From positions 17,116-81,115 of the forward strand of contig LXQJ01000052.1 in NCBI GenBank assembly GCA_001683895.1: a DNA stretch of 64,000 bases, in the 5' to 3' direction. How positions within the stretch are numbered: the stretch's first letter is position 1; every line of letters begins with the position of its first letter. This document shows positions 25,133-33,133 of this stretch, one piece after another. Source of the DNA: Luteimonas sp. ANT-B3E (lineage in GTDB: Bacteria > Pseudomonadota > Gammaproteobacteria > Xanthomonadales > Xanthomonadaceae). Under the pieces are notes generated by a model. It made no database searches, was not told the origin of the DNA, and worked only from the letters and a program-made list of their open reading frames with translations. A program made the translations under genes and the position numbers.

Positions 25133-27361
25133 TCATCGGCTGGTCGTCAGGAGATTGGGCGAGATAAAGATCCGTCCCCCGTCGACGTTGATCCAGGTCA
25201 GGAAGTCGACGTGGTCGCCGGTGCTGCCGCCGGTGCTGCCCTGGTCGCCGATGTCCTGGCCGGCGCTGAAGCGATCGCCCTCCCGCACCGTGAAGCCGTC
25301 AGCGTGGGCGTAATGGGCGTACACCGGATACTCGCGACCCTGGTAGCTGTAAGTGAGGTCGGTGCGGGTGATGATGTAGTTGCCATAGCCGCCGGGATCG
25401 CTGCGGATCGATTCCACCGTGCCGTCGAACCAGGACTGGATGCGGCCGTTGGTCGTCACGTAGTCGATGCCGAGGTTGTAGACGCCGGCGGGCACCCGCT
25501 GCGCGACCCCGGGATTGTCGGAATAGATCGCCAATGCCTCGCGCTTGCTGCTGTGCGGACCGCCGCGGGCCATGAATCCCTCGGTCAGAATGAACTCGCC
25601 GATCACCGGCGAGCTGATGGTCTGCCGGCCCGGCGTGCTGCGCTCGTGCACGGGCTGGCTGAGCTGCAGGTCGGCGCCGGGGCGGTCCGGCGCCGCCAGC
25701 GCCGCAAAGGTCGTTGCACCGAGGATCCCGGTGGTCGCGATCCCGGCTTCGGCCTGGAACGCGCGCAGCGCGTCCCTGGTCGCTGTGCCGAATCGACCGG
25801 CCTCGGCGGCGGCATCGCCGGCGCCCAGCAGCCCGCGGTCGACCAGCTGCGCCTGCAGGCCGCGGACGACGTCGGCATTCGGGTTGCGGTCGACGCCGAC
25901 GCCACCCTCGACCGCTGACATCGCGGCGCGTGTGGCGTTATCGAAAGCGCCGCTGGGCGACAGGCCGGCGAGCGACTGAAACGCGCGCACTGCGCCTTCG
26001 GTCGCTGGACCGAAGCTGCCGCGGCCGGCGGCGACCGTCGCCGGGGCGATCAGCCCGAAGCCCGTGAGCGAATCCTGCAGGCGGGCCACGGCATCGCCAC
26101 GGTCGCCCCTGGCCAGTGCCTCGGTGGGCAGGCCTGTACCGGGCGGGGGTGCTGGCGGCGCTGGCGGTGCGGTGGGCGCTGTTCCGGACAGCGCGGCGCC
26201 GGTGGCGGCGTCGAGCAGCCCGGACGCCGGTAGCCCGTTCGCCTGCTGGAAGGCCGCGACCGCGGACGCGGTGTTGCGTCCAAACTCGCCGTCGACGAAA
26301 CCCTGGCGCTGCGCGTCGGGCACCGCACCGGCGTCGACCAGCCGCTGTTGGACCGCCGACACGCCGCCATACAGGCGCGCGGCCACGGCCTGCGTGGCCT
26401 CGCCCGCGGTGATGCGGCCGTCGCGGTTGAAGTCGAGTCCCGAGTTCTGCGTGTACTCCACGTTGCCGGCGACGAAGTCGCGGCCCGACGGCGTGCGCAG
26501 GGTCGCACCGGGATCGGGCGTCGCGCGGCCCGAGAGCACCGAAGTGTAGACGCCCTCCAGGGTTCCGAGGCTACCCGGATACTGCGCGAAGTAGCTCTCG
26601 ACGTACGTCAGCTGCTCGACCGACGACATCTGCGCCAGCGCCGCGGTGGTGGTGCCGAGTCCGCGCGCGGTCGCCGGCATGAACTGGATCAGCCCGGTGG
26701 CGCCGGAACCGGCCAGATTGGCCTGTGCCGGATTGAAGGTGCCGCCGGTCTCGAAGCTCATCACCGCGAGTACGTATTGGGGCTGGGTCCCAAGCCTGCC
26801 GGCCATGGCTTCGACCTCTGCCAGGAAGGCCGGAGTCACGTTGGGGTTGCCGCGGACGCCGACGATCGCGTCGTAGCCGATACCCGGGGCACCCGCGGCC
26901 GGTGGCGTGGGTGACGGCGCGGGACCGGTGCTGCCGTCGACCGGGGCGTTGCCGGCCGGTGGCGATCCCGGCGTGCTTCCAACCGGCGCGCCGGGCGGCG
27001 GACCATTCTGCGACGGAACCGTCAACCGATCGCCTGGAAAAATCAGGTCGGGGTTGCGCAGGTCGTTGGCCGTGGCGATCGCCGACACCGTGCTGCCGTA
27101 CTCGCGGGAGATCGCGCCCAAGGTGTCGCCCGCGCGAACGACGTGGGTGCGGCTGGCGCCGTCGGGAATCGTGATGGCGTCGCCGACGTAGATCCGGTCG
27201 GGATGTCGCACCTGCGGGTTGGCCTGGAGCAGCGCGTCGACGCTGACGCCGTATCGCGCGGCGAGCTGGCCGAGGGTGTCGCCGTGCGCGACCACGTGGG
27301 CGTCGGCCACGCGCGGCGGCGGCAGGGAGGAGGCGCTGCGAAGGGACTGGACATTGGTCAT
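25133..27361 (-). CDS. Multi-domain wall protein: 2 LysM, transglycosylase-like, EF-hand, 3 PG-binding, degenerate M23
   Basis: A 742-residue mosaic. LysM repeats lie at about 22-66 and 73-116; a Pro/Gly linker follows; a lysozyme/SLT-like domain at about 175-300 has a candidate catalytic E204 (VMSFETGGTFN) and GATGLIQFMPATARGLG. A full EF-hand loop lies at 310-321 (DFNRDGRITAGE). Three PG_binding_1-type repeats follow at about 327-393, 413-484 and 495-556, and an M23 (LytM)-like domain at 585-740. The usual zinc ligands appear replaced: the H of HxGID is N629 and the second H of HxH is D719; D633, H683 and H717 remain. No signal peptide, lipobox or XVIPCD-like tail is seen. ATG 27361 is the natural start. 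The export route is unknown. Confidence 0.85.
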   Translation of the reverse strand: MTNVQSLRSASSLPPPRVADAHVVAHGDTLGQLAARYGVSVDALLQANPQVRHPDRIYVGDAITIPDGASRTHVVRAGDTLGAISREYGSTVSAIATANDLRNPDLIFPGDRLTVPSQNGPPPGAPVGSTPGSPPAGNAPVDGSTGPAPSPTPPAAGAPGIGYDAIVGVRGNPNVTPAFLAEVEAMAGRLGTQPQYVLAVMSFETGGTFNPAQANLAGSGATGLIQFMPATARGLGTTTAALAQMSSVEQLTYVESYFAQYPGSLGTLEGVYTSVLSGRATPDPGATLRTPSGRDFVAGNVEYTQNSGLDFNRDGRITAGEATQAVAARLYGGVSAVQQRLVDAGAVPDAQRQGFVDGEFGRNTASAVAAFQQANGLPASGLLDAATGAALSGTAPTAPPAPPAPPPGTGLPTEALARGDRGDAVARLQDSLTGFGLIAPATVAAGRGSFGPATEGAVRAFQSLAGLSPSGAFDNATRAAMSAVEGGVGVDRNPNADVVRGLQAQLVDRGLLGAGDAAAEAGRFGTATRDALRAFQAEAGIATTGILGATTFAALAAPDRPGADLQLSQPVHERSTPGRQTISSPVIGEFILTEGFMARGGPHSSKREALAIYSDNPGVAQRVPAGVYNLGIDYVTTNGRIQSWFDGTVESIRSDPGGYGNYIITRTDLTYSYQGREYPVYAHYAHADGFTVREGDRFSAGQDIGDQGSTGGSTGDHVDFLTWINVDGGRIFISPNLLTTSR

Positions 27362-27478
27362 CGACAGGTTCCGCGCTGGCAGGGTGCCCGCAGGTTGGTC
27401 GATGTCGCCGGCGGCAACCAGCTGGGGAAAACCCCTGCGCCGGGATCGCAATGATGGCGCTGGTGCGGTTCCGTGCCT

Positions 27479-28354
27479 TCAAGCCGGACGGGCGGGTGCC
27501 AGCAGCCGCGCCAGCCGCTGGCCCAGGCGCACCGCGACCTCGGGTCCCAGATCGGGATCGAGCGTCGCCACGCCGGCAGGCAGCAGCACGATCACGGTGG
27601 AGCCGTAATTGAAGCGCGCCATTTCCTCGAAGCGGTCCAGCGCGATGTCCTCGCCGCGGTAGTCCTTGACCGTGACCGTCTCGCCGTAGGCGGGGATCTC
27701 CTCGCCGCTCCACACCGTCTCCACGCCCGACACCAGCAGTGCGCCGACCATCACCACCGCCATCGGTCCGAAACCGGTGTCGAAGTGGCAGACCAGGCGC
27801 TCGTTGCGCGCGAACAGCCCCTGCACCCCGGTGACCGCATCCGGCCCGACGCTGAACAGCCTTCCGGGCACATGGACCGTCTTGCGCAGGCGTCCCGCCC
27901 ACGGCATGTGCACGCGGTGGTAGTCCTTCGGCGACAGGTAGACGGTGGCGAACACGCCGCCAGCGAAGGCCTCGGCGGCATCGTCGTCGCCGAGCAGGGC
28001 GCCGGCGGTGAACGACCGCCCCTTGGCCTGGAAGATGCGCAGGCTGCCGTCATCATCGCGGGCGATCACGCCGCACTGGCTGACGCGGCCGTCGGCGGGC
28101 ATCACCAGGGTCTCCGGATCGGCGTCCGGCGTGCGCACGCCGGGACGCAGCGCGCGTGTGAAGAAGGCGTTGAACGTCGCATACGCCGCCGGGTCGGACT
28201 GCGCCGCTTCCGACAGGTCGACGCCGAAGCGCGCGACCACGGTATCGACCAGCCAGCGCCGCAGGCGCGGGTGGTCGGAATAGGCCAGCCGCCGCGCCAC
28301 TGACGACAGCAGCCGGTGCGGCAGCACGTGGGTCAGCGCGGTGACCAGGGTCAT
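27479..28354 (-). CDS. psd: Phosphatidylserine decarboxylase proenzyme
   Basis: Psd converts phosphatidylserine to phosphatidylethanolamine at the inner membrane. The proenzyme of 291 residues cleaves itself between G251 and S252 ([11 protein letters not shown]), and the serine becomes the pyruvoyl group. The autocleavage triad is visible as D88 (MPADGRVS), H146/H149 (DYHRVHMP) and S252. The usual LGST appears here as YGST, a known variant in some proteobacteria. ATG 28354 overlaps the stop of the SCO gene by 4 nt (ATGA), so psd is translated from the SCO transcript. Confidence 0.95.
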   Translation of the reverse strand: MTLVTALTHVLPHRLLSSVARRLAYSDHPRLRRWLVDTVVARFGVDLSEAAQSDPAAYATFNAFFTRALRPGVRTPDADPETLVMPADGRVSQCGVIARDDDGSLRIFQAKGRSFTAGALLGDDDAAEAFAGGVFATVYLSPKDYHRVHMPWAGRLRKTVHVPGRLFSVGPDAVTGVQGLFARNERLVCHFDTGFGPMAVVMVGALLVSGVETVWSGEEIPAYGETVTVKDYRGEDIALDRFEEMARFNYGSTVIVLLPAGVATLDPDLGPEVAVRLGQRLARLLAPARPA

Positions 28355-28998
28355 CGGCCGGCGCTGCTGGTCAGGGTGGCGAGGTCGCCGGCGATCGCGG
28401 CCGGGTCAAACGGCGGCTGCACCACGCCGGCCATGCGGCCCTGCGCGTCGAGCACGGCCATCGCGACCGAATGGTCGATGGTGTACGCATCGGCCGGAGC
28501 GTCGCCGCCCAGCGGCGCCTTCATGAACACCAGCGACAGCGACTGCGCGAACTGCTCCAGCGACGGGATGTCCGCGGTCGCGGCCAGCGTGTCGCGGTGG
28601 AAGGCGTGCACGTATTCGCCGATGCGGTCGGGTGAGTCGCGCTCGGGGTCGACAGAGACGAACAGCACGCGTGGGCGGGAGGCGTCGGGCAGGGCTTCCC
28701 ACTGATTCTGCGCCTGCGCCATCTGTGCCAGCGTGGTCGGGCAGATGTCGGGGCAGTAGGTGAAGCCGAGGAAGACCACGGTCCAGTGGCCGCGCAGTTC
28801 GCCGGGCACCAGCTGGGTGCCATCGGACTGCTGCAGCGCGAAATCGGGCAGCACGCGTGGCTGCGGGAACAGCTGCACCGCGGCAAGCGCCGGGCCGGTG
28901 GGCGCGTCGGGGCGGTCGAGCAGCTGCTGCGAGGCCAGCAGGCCCAGCCCGCCCGCGAGCGCGGCGACGAGGATGACGAAGGTGGAGCGGCTGAGCAT
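28351..28998 (-). CDS. SCO1/SenC family copper chaperone
   Basis: SCO proteins are thioredoxin-fold, membrane-anchored periplasmic proteins that help insert copper into the CuA centre of cytochrome c oxidase. This one has 215 residues with a single N-terminal anchor ([20 protein letters not shown]), the metal-binding [11 protein letters not shown] (C82, C86) and H176 (YTIDHSVAM). The fold markers [11 protein letters not shown] and [14 protein letters not shown] are present. The gene precedes and overlaps psd. A TATCAT box lies 43 bp upstream. No cytochrome oxidase gene is in this window. Confidence 0.93.
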   Translation of the reverse strand: MLSRSTFVILVAALAGGLGLLASQQLLDRPDAPTGPALAAVQLFPQPRVLPDFALQQSDGTQLVPGELRGHWTVVFLGFTYCPDICPTTLAQMAQAQNQWEALPDASRPRVLFVSVDPERDSPDRIGEYVHAFHRDTLAATADIPSLEQFAQSLSLVFMKAPLGGDAPADAYTIDHSVAMAVLDAQGRMAGVVQPPFDPAAIAGDLATLTSSAGR

Positions 28999-29040
28999 CG
29001 GCGTCCCGGGGGCGCGGCGCGGCGGACCGCGCGGCAGGCC

Positions 29041-29046
29041 ATGATA
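29041..29046 (-). promoter_or_regulatory. Possible -10 box (TATCAT) for the SCO-psd transcript
   Basis: Reverse-strand TATCAT predicts a start near 29034 and a leader of about 36 nt before the SCO ATG (28998). It is back to back with the prmB promoter. Confidence 0.4.
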
Positions 29047-29059
29047 GCGGCGCCATCGC

Positions 29060-29065
29060 TATAAT
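29060..29065 (+). promoter_or_regulatory. prmB: -10 box (TATAAT) for prmB-aroC
   Basis: A consensus TATAAT ends 36 bp before the prmB ATG, giving a leader of about 30 nt. No clear -35 box. Confidence 0.55.
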
Positions 29066-29101
29066 TCCGGCCCCGGCCGCTGCCGTCGCGTTGCGCACGC
29101 C

Positions 29102-30076
29102 ATGACCACGCACCAGCTGCAGACCATCATCGACCTGATCCGCTACGGCGCCAGCCGCTTCAACGCGGCCGGGCTGACCTTCGGCCACAGCTACGACAAC
29201 GCGCTCGACGAGGCGACCCAGCTGACGCTGCACGCGCTGCACCTGCCGCACGACCTGAGCCCGGTCTACGGCCAGGCGCGCGTGACCGAGGCCGAGAAAG
29301 AGGATGTGCTGGGGCTGTTCATCCGCCGCATCGAGGAGCGGGTGCCGGCGGCGTACCTGACCGGCGAGGCCTGGTTTGCCGGGCTGAGCTTCAAGTCCGA
29401 CGCCCGTGCGCTGGTGCCGCGCTCGCCGATCGCCGAGCTCATCGAGAGCGGGTTCTCGCCCTGGCTGGGCGGGCGGGAGGTGCGGCGTGCGCTGGACCTG
29501 TGCACGGGCTCGGGCTGCATCGCGATTGCGATGGCGCACTACAACCCGGACTGGCACGTGGATGGCGTCGACCTCAGCGACGACGCGCTGGCGTTGGCCG
29601 CGGAGAACGAGACGCGGCTGCACGTTCGCAACACGCGGTTCCTGCGCTCGGACCTGTTCGACGGCATCCAGGGCGAGCACTACGACCTGATCGTCAGCAA
29701 CCCGCCCTATGTCACCGACGACGAGACCGACGCGCTGCCGCGCGAGTACGAATTCGAGCCCGAGATGGGCCTGCGCGCCGGCGAGGACGGGCTGGACCTG
29801 GTGCTGTGCATCCTGCGCGACGCACCGCTGCATCTCACCGACGACGGCCTGCTGGTGTGCGAGGTCGGCGAGGCCGAACGCGCGCTCACCGACCTGCTGC
29901 CGGAGCTGCCGCTGCTGTGGGTCGAGTTCAAGGTTGGTCAGATGGGCGTGTTTGTCGTCGAGCGCCATGACCTGGTGACCCACAACGGCCGTATCACCGC
30001 GCTGGCCGCGGCGCGCGCGCCGGCGTCGGCTGCGAATGGGGATGGCGACGGCGCCGCCCCGGGCGGTCTGTTCTAG
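29102..30076 (+). CDS. prmB: Ribosomal protein uL3 glutamine methyltransferase PrmB
   Basis: PrmB methylates a glutamine of ribosomal protein uL3 (L3) using SAM. The 324-residue chain has an N-terminal helical domain (LIRYGASRFNAAGLTFGHSY), the SAM motif LDLCTGSGCIAIAMA (131-145) and the catalytic NPPY (200-203) that holds the target glutamine. The N-terminus and the block VPAAYLTGEAWFAGLSFKSD distinguish PrmB from PrmC (HemK). The C-terminal 25 residues (AARAPASAANGDGDGAAPGG) are low complexity. The stop TAG is only 9 nt before the inferred CTG start of aroC and in the same frame, so coupling is likely. Confidence 0.94.
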   Translation: MTTHQLQTIIDLIRYGASRFNAAGLTFGHSYDNALDEATQLTLHALHLPHDLSPVYGQARVTEAEKEDVLGLFIRRIEERVPAAYLTGEAWFAGLSFKSDARALVPRSPIAELIESGFSPWLGGREVRRALDLCTGSGCIAIAMAHYNPDWHVDGVDLSDDALALAAENETRLHVRNTRFLRSDLFDGIQGEHYDLIVSNPPYVTDDETDALPREYEFEPEMGLRAGEDGLDLVLCILRDAPLHLTDDGLLVCEVGEAERALTDLLPELPLLWVEFKVGQMGVFVVERHDLVTHNGRITALAAARAPASAANGDGDGAAPGGLF

Positions 30077-30085
30077 GCGCGCCGG

Positions 30086-31195
30086 CTGAACACCTTCGGC
30101 CAGCTGTTCCGCGTCACCACCTTCGGCGAAAGCCACGGGCCGGCAATCGGCTGCGTGGTGGACGGCTGCCCGCCCGGGCTGGCGCTGGACGCCACGGACT
30201 TCGCCCACGATCTCGGTCGGCGCGCGACGGGCCGCACCCGGCACACCTCGCAGCGCCACGAGGACGACGCGGTCGAGATCCTCAGCGGCGTGTACGAAGG
30301 CCGCACCACCGGCGCGCCGATCGCGCTGCTGGTGCGCAACGTCGACGCCCGCAGCCGCGACTACGGCCGCATCGCAGCGCAGTTCCGCCCCGGGCACGCC
30401 GACTACGCCTACTGGCAGAAGTACGGCATTCGCGACCCGCGCGGCGGCGGCCGCTCATCGGCGCGCGAGACCACGATGCGCGTCGCCGCCGGGGTGATCG
30501 CGCGGCGCTGGCTGGTGGACCGCCATGGCGTGCGCGTGCGCGGGCACCTGTCGCAGCTCGGCGAACTGCTGCCCGCGCGCCACGACTGGGACGCGGTGGA
30601 GGGCAACCCGTTCTTCTGGCCGGACGCGTCGCAGGTGCCCGCGCTGGAGGACTACATGGACGCGCTGCGCAAGTCCGGCGACTCGGTGGGCGCGCGGGTC
30701 ACCGTGGTCGCCGACGGCGTGCCGCCGGGCTGGGGCGAGCCGGTCTACGGCAAGCTCGACGCCGAGCTGGCGGCGGCGATGATGTCGATCAACGCGGTCA
30801 AGGGCGTCGAGGTCGGCGCCGGTTTCGCCAGCGTCGCCCAGTGTGGCAGCGCACACCGCGACGTGATGACGCCCTGCGGCTTCCTGTCCAACCACGCCGG
30901 CGGCGTGCTCGGCGGCATCAGCACCGGGCAGGACGTGGTGGTGTCGGTGGCGTTCAAGCCGACTTCCAGCCTGCGCCTGCCGACGCCGGGCATCGATGTC
31001 GAAGGTGACGCGGTGGAGATCGTGACAACCGGTCGCCACGACCCCTGCGTCGGCATCCGCGCGACGCCGATCTGCGAGGCGATGCTGGCGCTGGTGCTGA
31101 TGGACCAGGCGCTGCGCCACCGCGCGCAGTGCGGCGACGTCGGCGACGTTGCGCCGCGGATCCCGGGCAGCGCCGTGCCGACCGACGCCGGCTAA
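30086..31195 (+). CDS. aroC: Chorismate synthase, apparently with a CTG start
   Basis: AroC makes chorismate from EPSP with reduced FMN, the last common step to aromatic amino acids. Conserved blocks include [17 protein letters not shown] at the very start, [13 protein letters not shown]-like basic sequence, [17 protein letters not shown], and [17 protein letters not shown]. The FGESHG histidine is catalytically important, so translation must begin upstream of it. Between the in-frame prmB stop (30074-30076) and that motif there is no ATG, GTG or TTG; the only plausible starts are CTG 30086 and CTG 30104. CTG 30086 yields 369 residues, normal for the family. Starting at GTG 30155 would delete the motif. 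No good Shine-Dalgarno is seen; coupling to prmB may supply ribosomes. Confidence 0.88.
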   Translation: MNTFGQLFRVTTFGESHGPAIGCVVDGCPPGLALDATDFAHDLGRRATGRTRHTSQRHEDDAVEILSGVYEGRTTGAPIALLVRNVDARSRDYGRIAAQFRPGHADYAYWQKYGIRDPRGGGRSSARETTMRVAAGVIARRWLVDRHGVRVRGHLSQLGELLPARHDWDAVEGNPFFWPDASQVPALEDYMDALRKSGDSVGARVTVVADGVPPGWGEPVYGKLDAELAAAMMSINAVKGVEVGAGFASVAQCGSAHRDVMTPCGFLSNHAGGVLGGISTGQDVVVSVAFKPTSSLRLPTPGIDVEGDAVEIVTTGRHDPCVGIRATPICEAMLALVLMDQALRHRAQCGDVGDVAPRIPGSAVPTDAG

Positions 31196-31357
31196 TCGCC
31201 CGACGGCCGCGTCGACGCCACCACCATCGCGCACGCGACATGGCGGTTCGCGGCGGCCAATGCCAGGGTCGGCCTCGAGCGCTCCCTGCCTAGTGGCGAC
31301 GCCGAACGGCCTTGCGCCGTAGAGAGCATGCGAAGCGCGGAGCCGGCGCTGGCAGTG

Positions 31358-31363
31358 GATAAT
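31358..31363 (+). promoter_or_regulatory. asd: Possible -10 box (GATAAT) for asd
   Basis: GATAAT lies about 100 bp before the asd ATG in the 269-bp gap after aroC. The rest of the gap shows no gene that I can support. Confidence 0.35.
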
Positions 31364-31464
31364 CCGTGCGCGGGGGCCGGCGCCGGGCGCCCGTTGCATG
31401 GTGGCGCCTCGCGCACGCGCCGCGACTGCCTTCACTTCACCGTACACCTGAGGAACCGCACCCC

Positions 31465-32487
31465 ATGAGCAGGACATTCAAGGTCGCCGTCGTCGGCGCC
31501 ACCGGCGCCGTCGGCGAGGTGATGCTGGCGATCCTCGCCGAGCGCGGGTTCCCCGCCAGCGAGGTGATCGCGCTGGCCAGCGAGCGCTCCGCCGGCGGCG
31601 AGGTGTCCTACGGGGGCGACGACCTCGTGGTGCGCGACCTCGCCACCTTCGACCCGGCTGGCGTCGACATCGCGTTGTTCTCCGCCGGTGGTGCCACGTC
31701 GCTGGAACATGCGCCGCGGTTCGCGGCAGCGGGCGCGGTGGTGATCGACAACAGTTCTGCGTTCCGCCGCGACGACGACGTGCCGCTGGTGGTCAGCGAG
31801 GTCAATCCGGAGGCGATCGCCCACCGGCCGCGCGGCATCATCGCCAATCCCAACTGTTCGACGATGCAGATGCTGGTCGCGCTGGCACCGATCCACCGCC
31901 GCTACGGCATCGAGCGCATCAACGTGTGCACCTACCAGTCGGTGTCCGGGGCAGGGCGCGCGGCGCTGGAGGAACTGGGCCGGCAGACCGGTGCGTTGCT
32001 GAACTTCCAGGGCCCGGACCCGCAGCGGTTCCCGGTGCAGATCGCGTTCAACCTGATCCCGCAGATCGACGAGTTCATGGACAACGGCTACACCCGCGAG
32101 GAGATGAAGCTGGTCTGGGAAACGCGGAAGATCCTCGGTGACGACGGCATCCAAGTGAACCCGACCGCGGTGCGGGTGCCGGTGTTCTACGGCCACTCCG
32201 AGGCGGTGCACATCGAAACGCGGGACAAGGTCACGGCTGCCGAGGCGCGCGCGCTGCTGGAGGCGGCCCCCGGGGTCGAGGTGGTCGACGAGCGCGTCGC
32301 CGGCGGCTGGCCAACGCCGGTCACGCACGCCTCCGGCAAGGACGCGGTGTTCGTCGGGCGCATCCGTGAGGACCTCTCGCATCCGCGCGGCCTGGACATG
32401 TGGATCGTGTCCGACAACATCCGCAAGGGTGCGGCGCTGAATGCCGTGCAGATCGCCGAGCTGGTGGCGGCGGAGTCAGCGGGGTAG
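31465..32487 (+). CDS. asd: Aspartate-semialdehyde dehydrogenase
   Basis: Asd reduces aspartyl phosphate to aspartate semialdehyde, the branch point to lysine/diaminopimelate, methionine and threonine. The 340-residue product has the NADPH-binding VAVVGATGAVGEVML, the acyl-binding cysteine C131 (IANPNCSTMQM), and RVPVFYGHSEAVHIET. The presence of YQSVSGAGRAALEEL and the overall length place it in the short USG-1/Gram-positive-like class. ATG 31465 is preceded by GAGGAA at 9 bp. It precedes fimV as in related xanthomonads, separated by a 646-bp repeat-bearing gap. Confidence 0.96.
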   Translation: MSRTFKVAVVGATGAVGEVMLAILAERGFPASEVIALASERSAGGEVSYGGDDLVVRDLATFDPAGVDIALFSAGGATSLEHAPRFAAAGAVVIDNSSAFRRDDDVPLVVSEVNPEAIAHRPRGIIANPNCSTMQMLVALAPIHRRYGIERINVCTYQSVSGAGRAALEELGRQTGALLNFQGPDPQRFPVQIAFNLIPQIDEFMDNGYTREEMKLVWETRKILGDDGIQVNPTAVRVPVFYGHSEAVHIETRDKVTAAEARALLEAAPGVEVVDERVAGGWPTPVTHASGKDAVFVGRIREDLSHPRGLDMWIVSDNIRKGAALNAVQIAELVAAESAG

Positions 32488-32701
32488 GGCAGCTGCGTCG
32501 TATTGCGCGAGGGCGGCTGGCCGCATGGCGCTGCCCCGCTGCTGTTTGAATGCCAGAGCCAGGGCACTCTCCGCAGCACCCCGACACCCGCCTCCTGTAC
32601 GATCAACGTGGCTCCGGAAGATCAAGCGGATTCGTCAGGTCCGGGAAGGCGACCCGTGCTTGGCCATAGCGAAAGCAGTGCACGTGTCTATGTTACCGCG
32701 C

Positions 32702-32809
32702 CGCGCCGGGGTGCGGGGGTGTCGCATAAAGGGAACATGGATGTGCCCGGCGGTGAGTTGGGCAGGATGCCCAATCGAGCCGCTAGCGACACCCCCGCAT
32801 CCCGGCGCG
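32702..32809. repeat. 24-bp inverted repeat enclosing a 60-bp loop with an inner hairpin
   Basis: Positions 32702-32725 and 32786-32809 are reverse complements at 23 of 24 bases, with a core of GCGGGGGTGTCGC. The 60 bp between contain a perfect 7-bp hairpin TTGGGCA/TGCCCAA (32758-32774). The shape resembles a REP/BIME-like or miniature inverted element. No target-site duplication is apparent. Confidence 0.7.
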
Positions 32810-32970
32810 AGAGCCCGGAGCCCGGGCGTTGGCCTTTACCCGCATCCCGCCGCTGTGGTTCGAAAGCCCGGGCGTCTGCTTCCACACCCCATCCCGTCGC
32901 CATGCCCGAAGCCCGGGCGTTGGCCCATCCGCATCCCGGCGCGACGACCCGGCACCCGGGCTCTCGAATC
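32797..32970. repeat. Degenerate tandem repeat, about four units of 42-47 bp
   Basis: GCATCCCG-like starts occur at 32797, 32842, 32889 (CCATCCCG) and 32931. The 11-mer AGCCCGGGCGT recurs exactly at 32819, 32865 and 32910. The fourth unit is more decayed (ACCCGGGCTC). The right arm of the inverted repeat is the start of unit 1. Spacers are not constant, so this is not a CRISPR array. Confidence 0.7.
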
Positions 32971-33079
32971 AGGCGATGGACGCCCCGACTCGTGATCGTG
33001 GCGATGACGACAGCGCGCCGTCGCACTGCGCAGTGGGGCAGGCAGTGCTCACCGGGCAGGCCGCGACTGCGCGGCTGAA

Positions 33080-33109
33080 TTGCCAATCGCGCGCCTGCGC
33101 GGCTAGAGT
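33080..33109 (+). promoter_or_regulatory. fimV: Sigma-70-like promoter for fimV
   Basis: TTGCCA (33080-33085), an 18-bp spacer, TAGAGT (33104-33109). The predicted start is near 33116, giving an 18-nt leader with GGGGGGG as a ribosome site before the GTG start at 33134. It is one of the few promoters in this window with a good -35 box. Confidence 0.65.
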
Positions 33110-33133
33110 CGGCCCCGACTGCCGGGGGGGCGC

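Larger units (their letters stand above)
32488..33133. other. 646-bp intergenic region with inverted and tandem repeats
   Basis: The gap between asd and fimV holds a 24-bp near-perfect inverted repeat, a degenerate tandem array of 42-47 bp units and the fimV promoter. Several short open frames cross it in all phases, rich in Arg, Pro and Ser with the repeat visible in the translation, but with no ribosome sites, so I do not call a protein gene. The first about 200 bp (32488-32700) shows no clear feature. Confidence 0.8.

Noticed and set aside
30155-31195. aroC starting at GTG 30155
   Set aside because: This start removes the FGESHG active-site motif encoded in frame just upstream, so the protein would not work as chorismate synthase.
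32761-32980. CRISPR-like repeats upstream of fimV
   Set aside because: Units are 42-47 bp, degenerate along their whole length and have no unique constant-length spacers; no cas gene is nearby.
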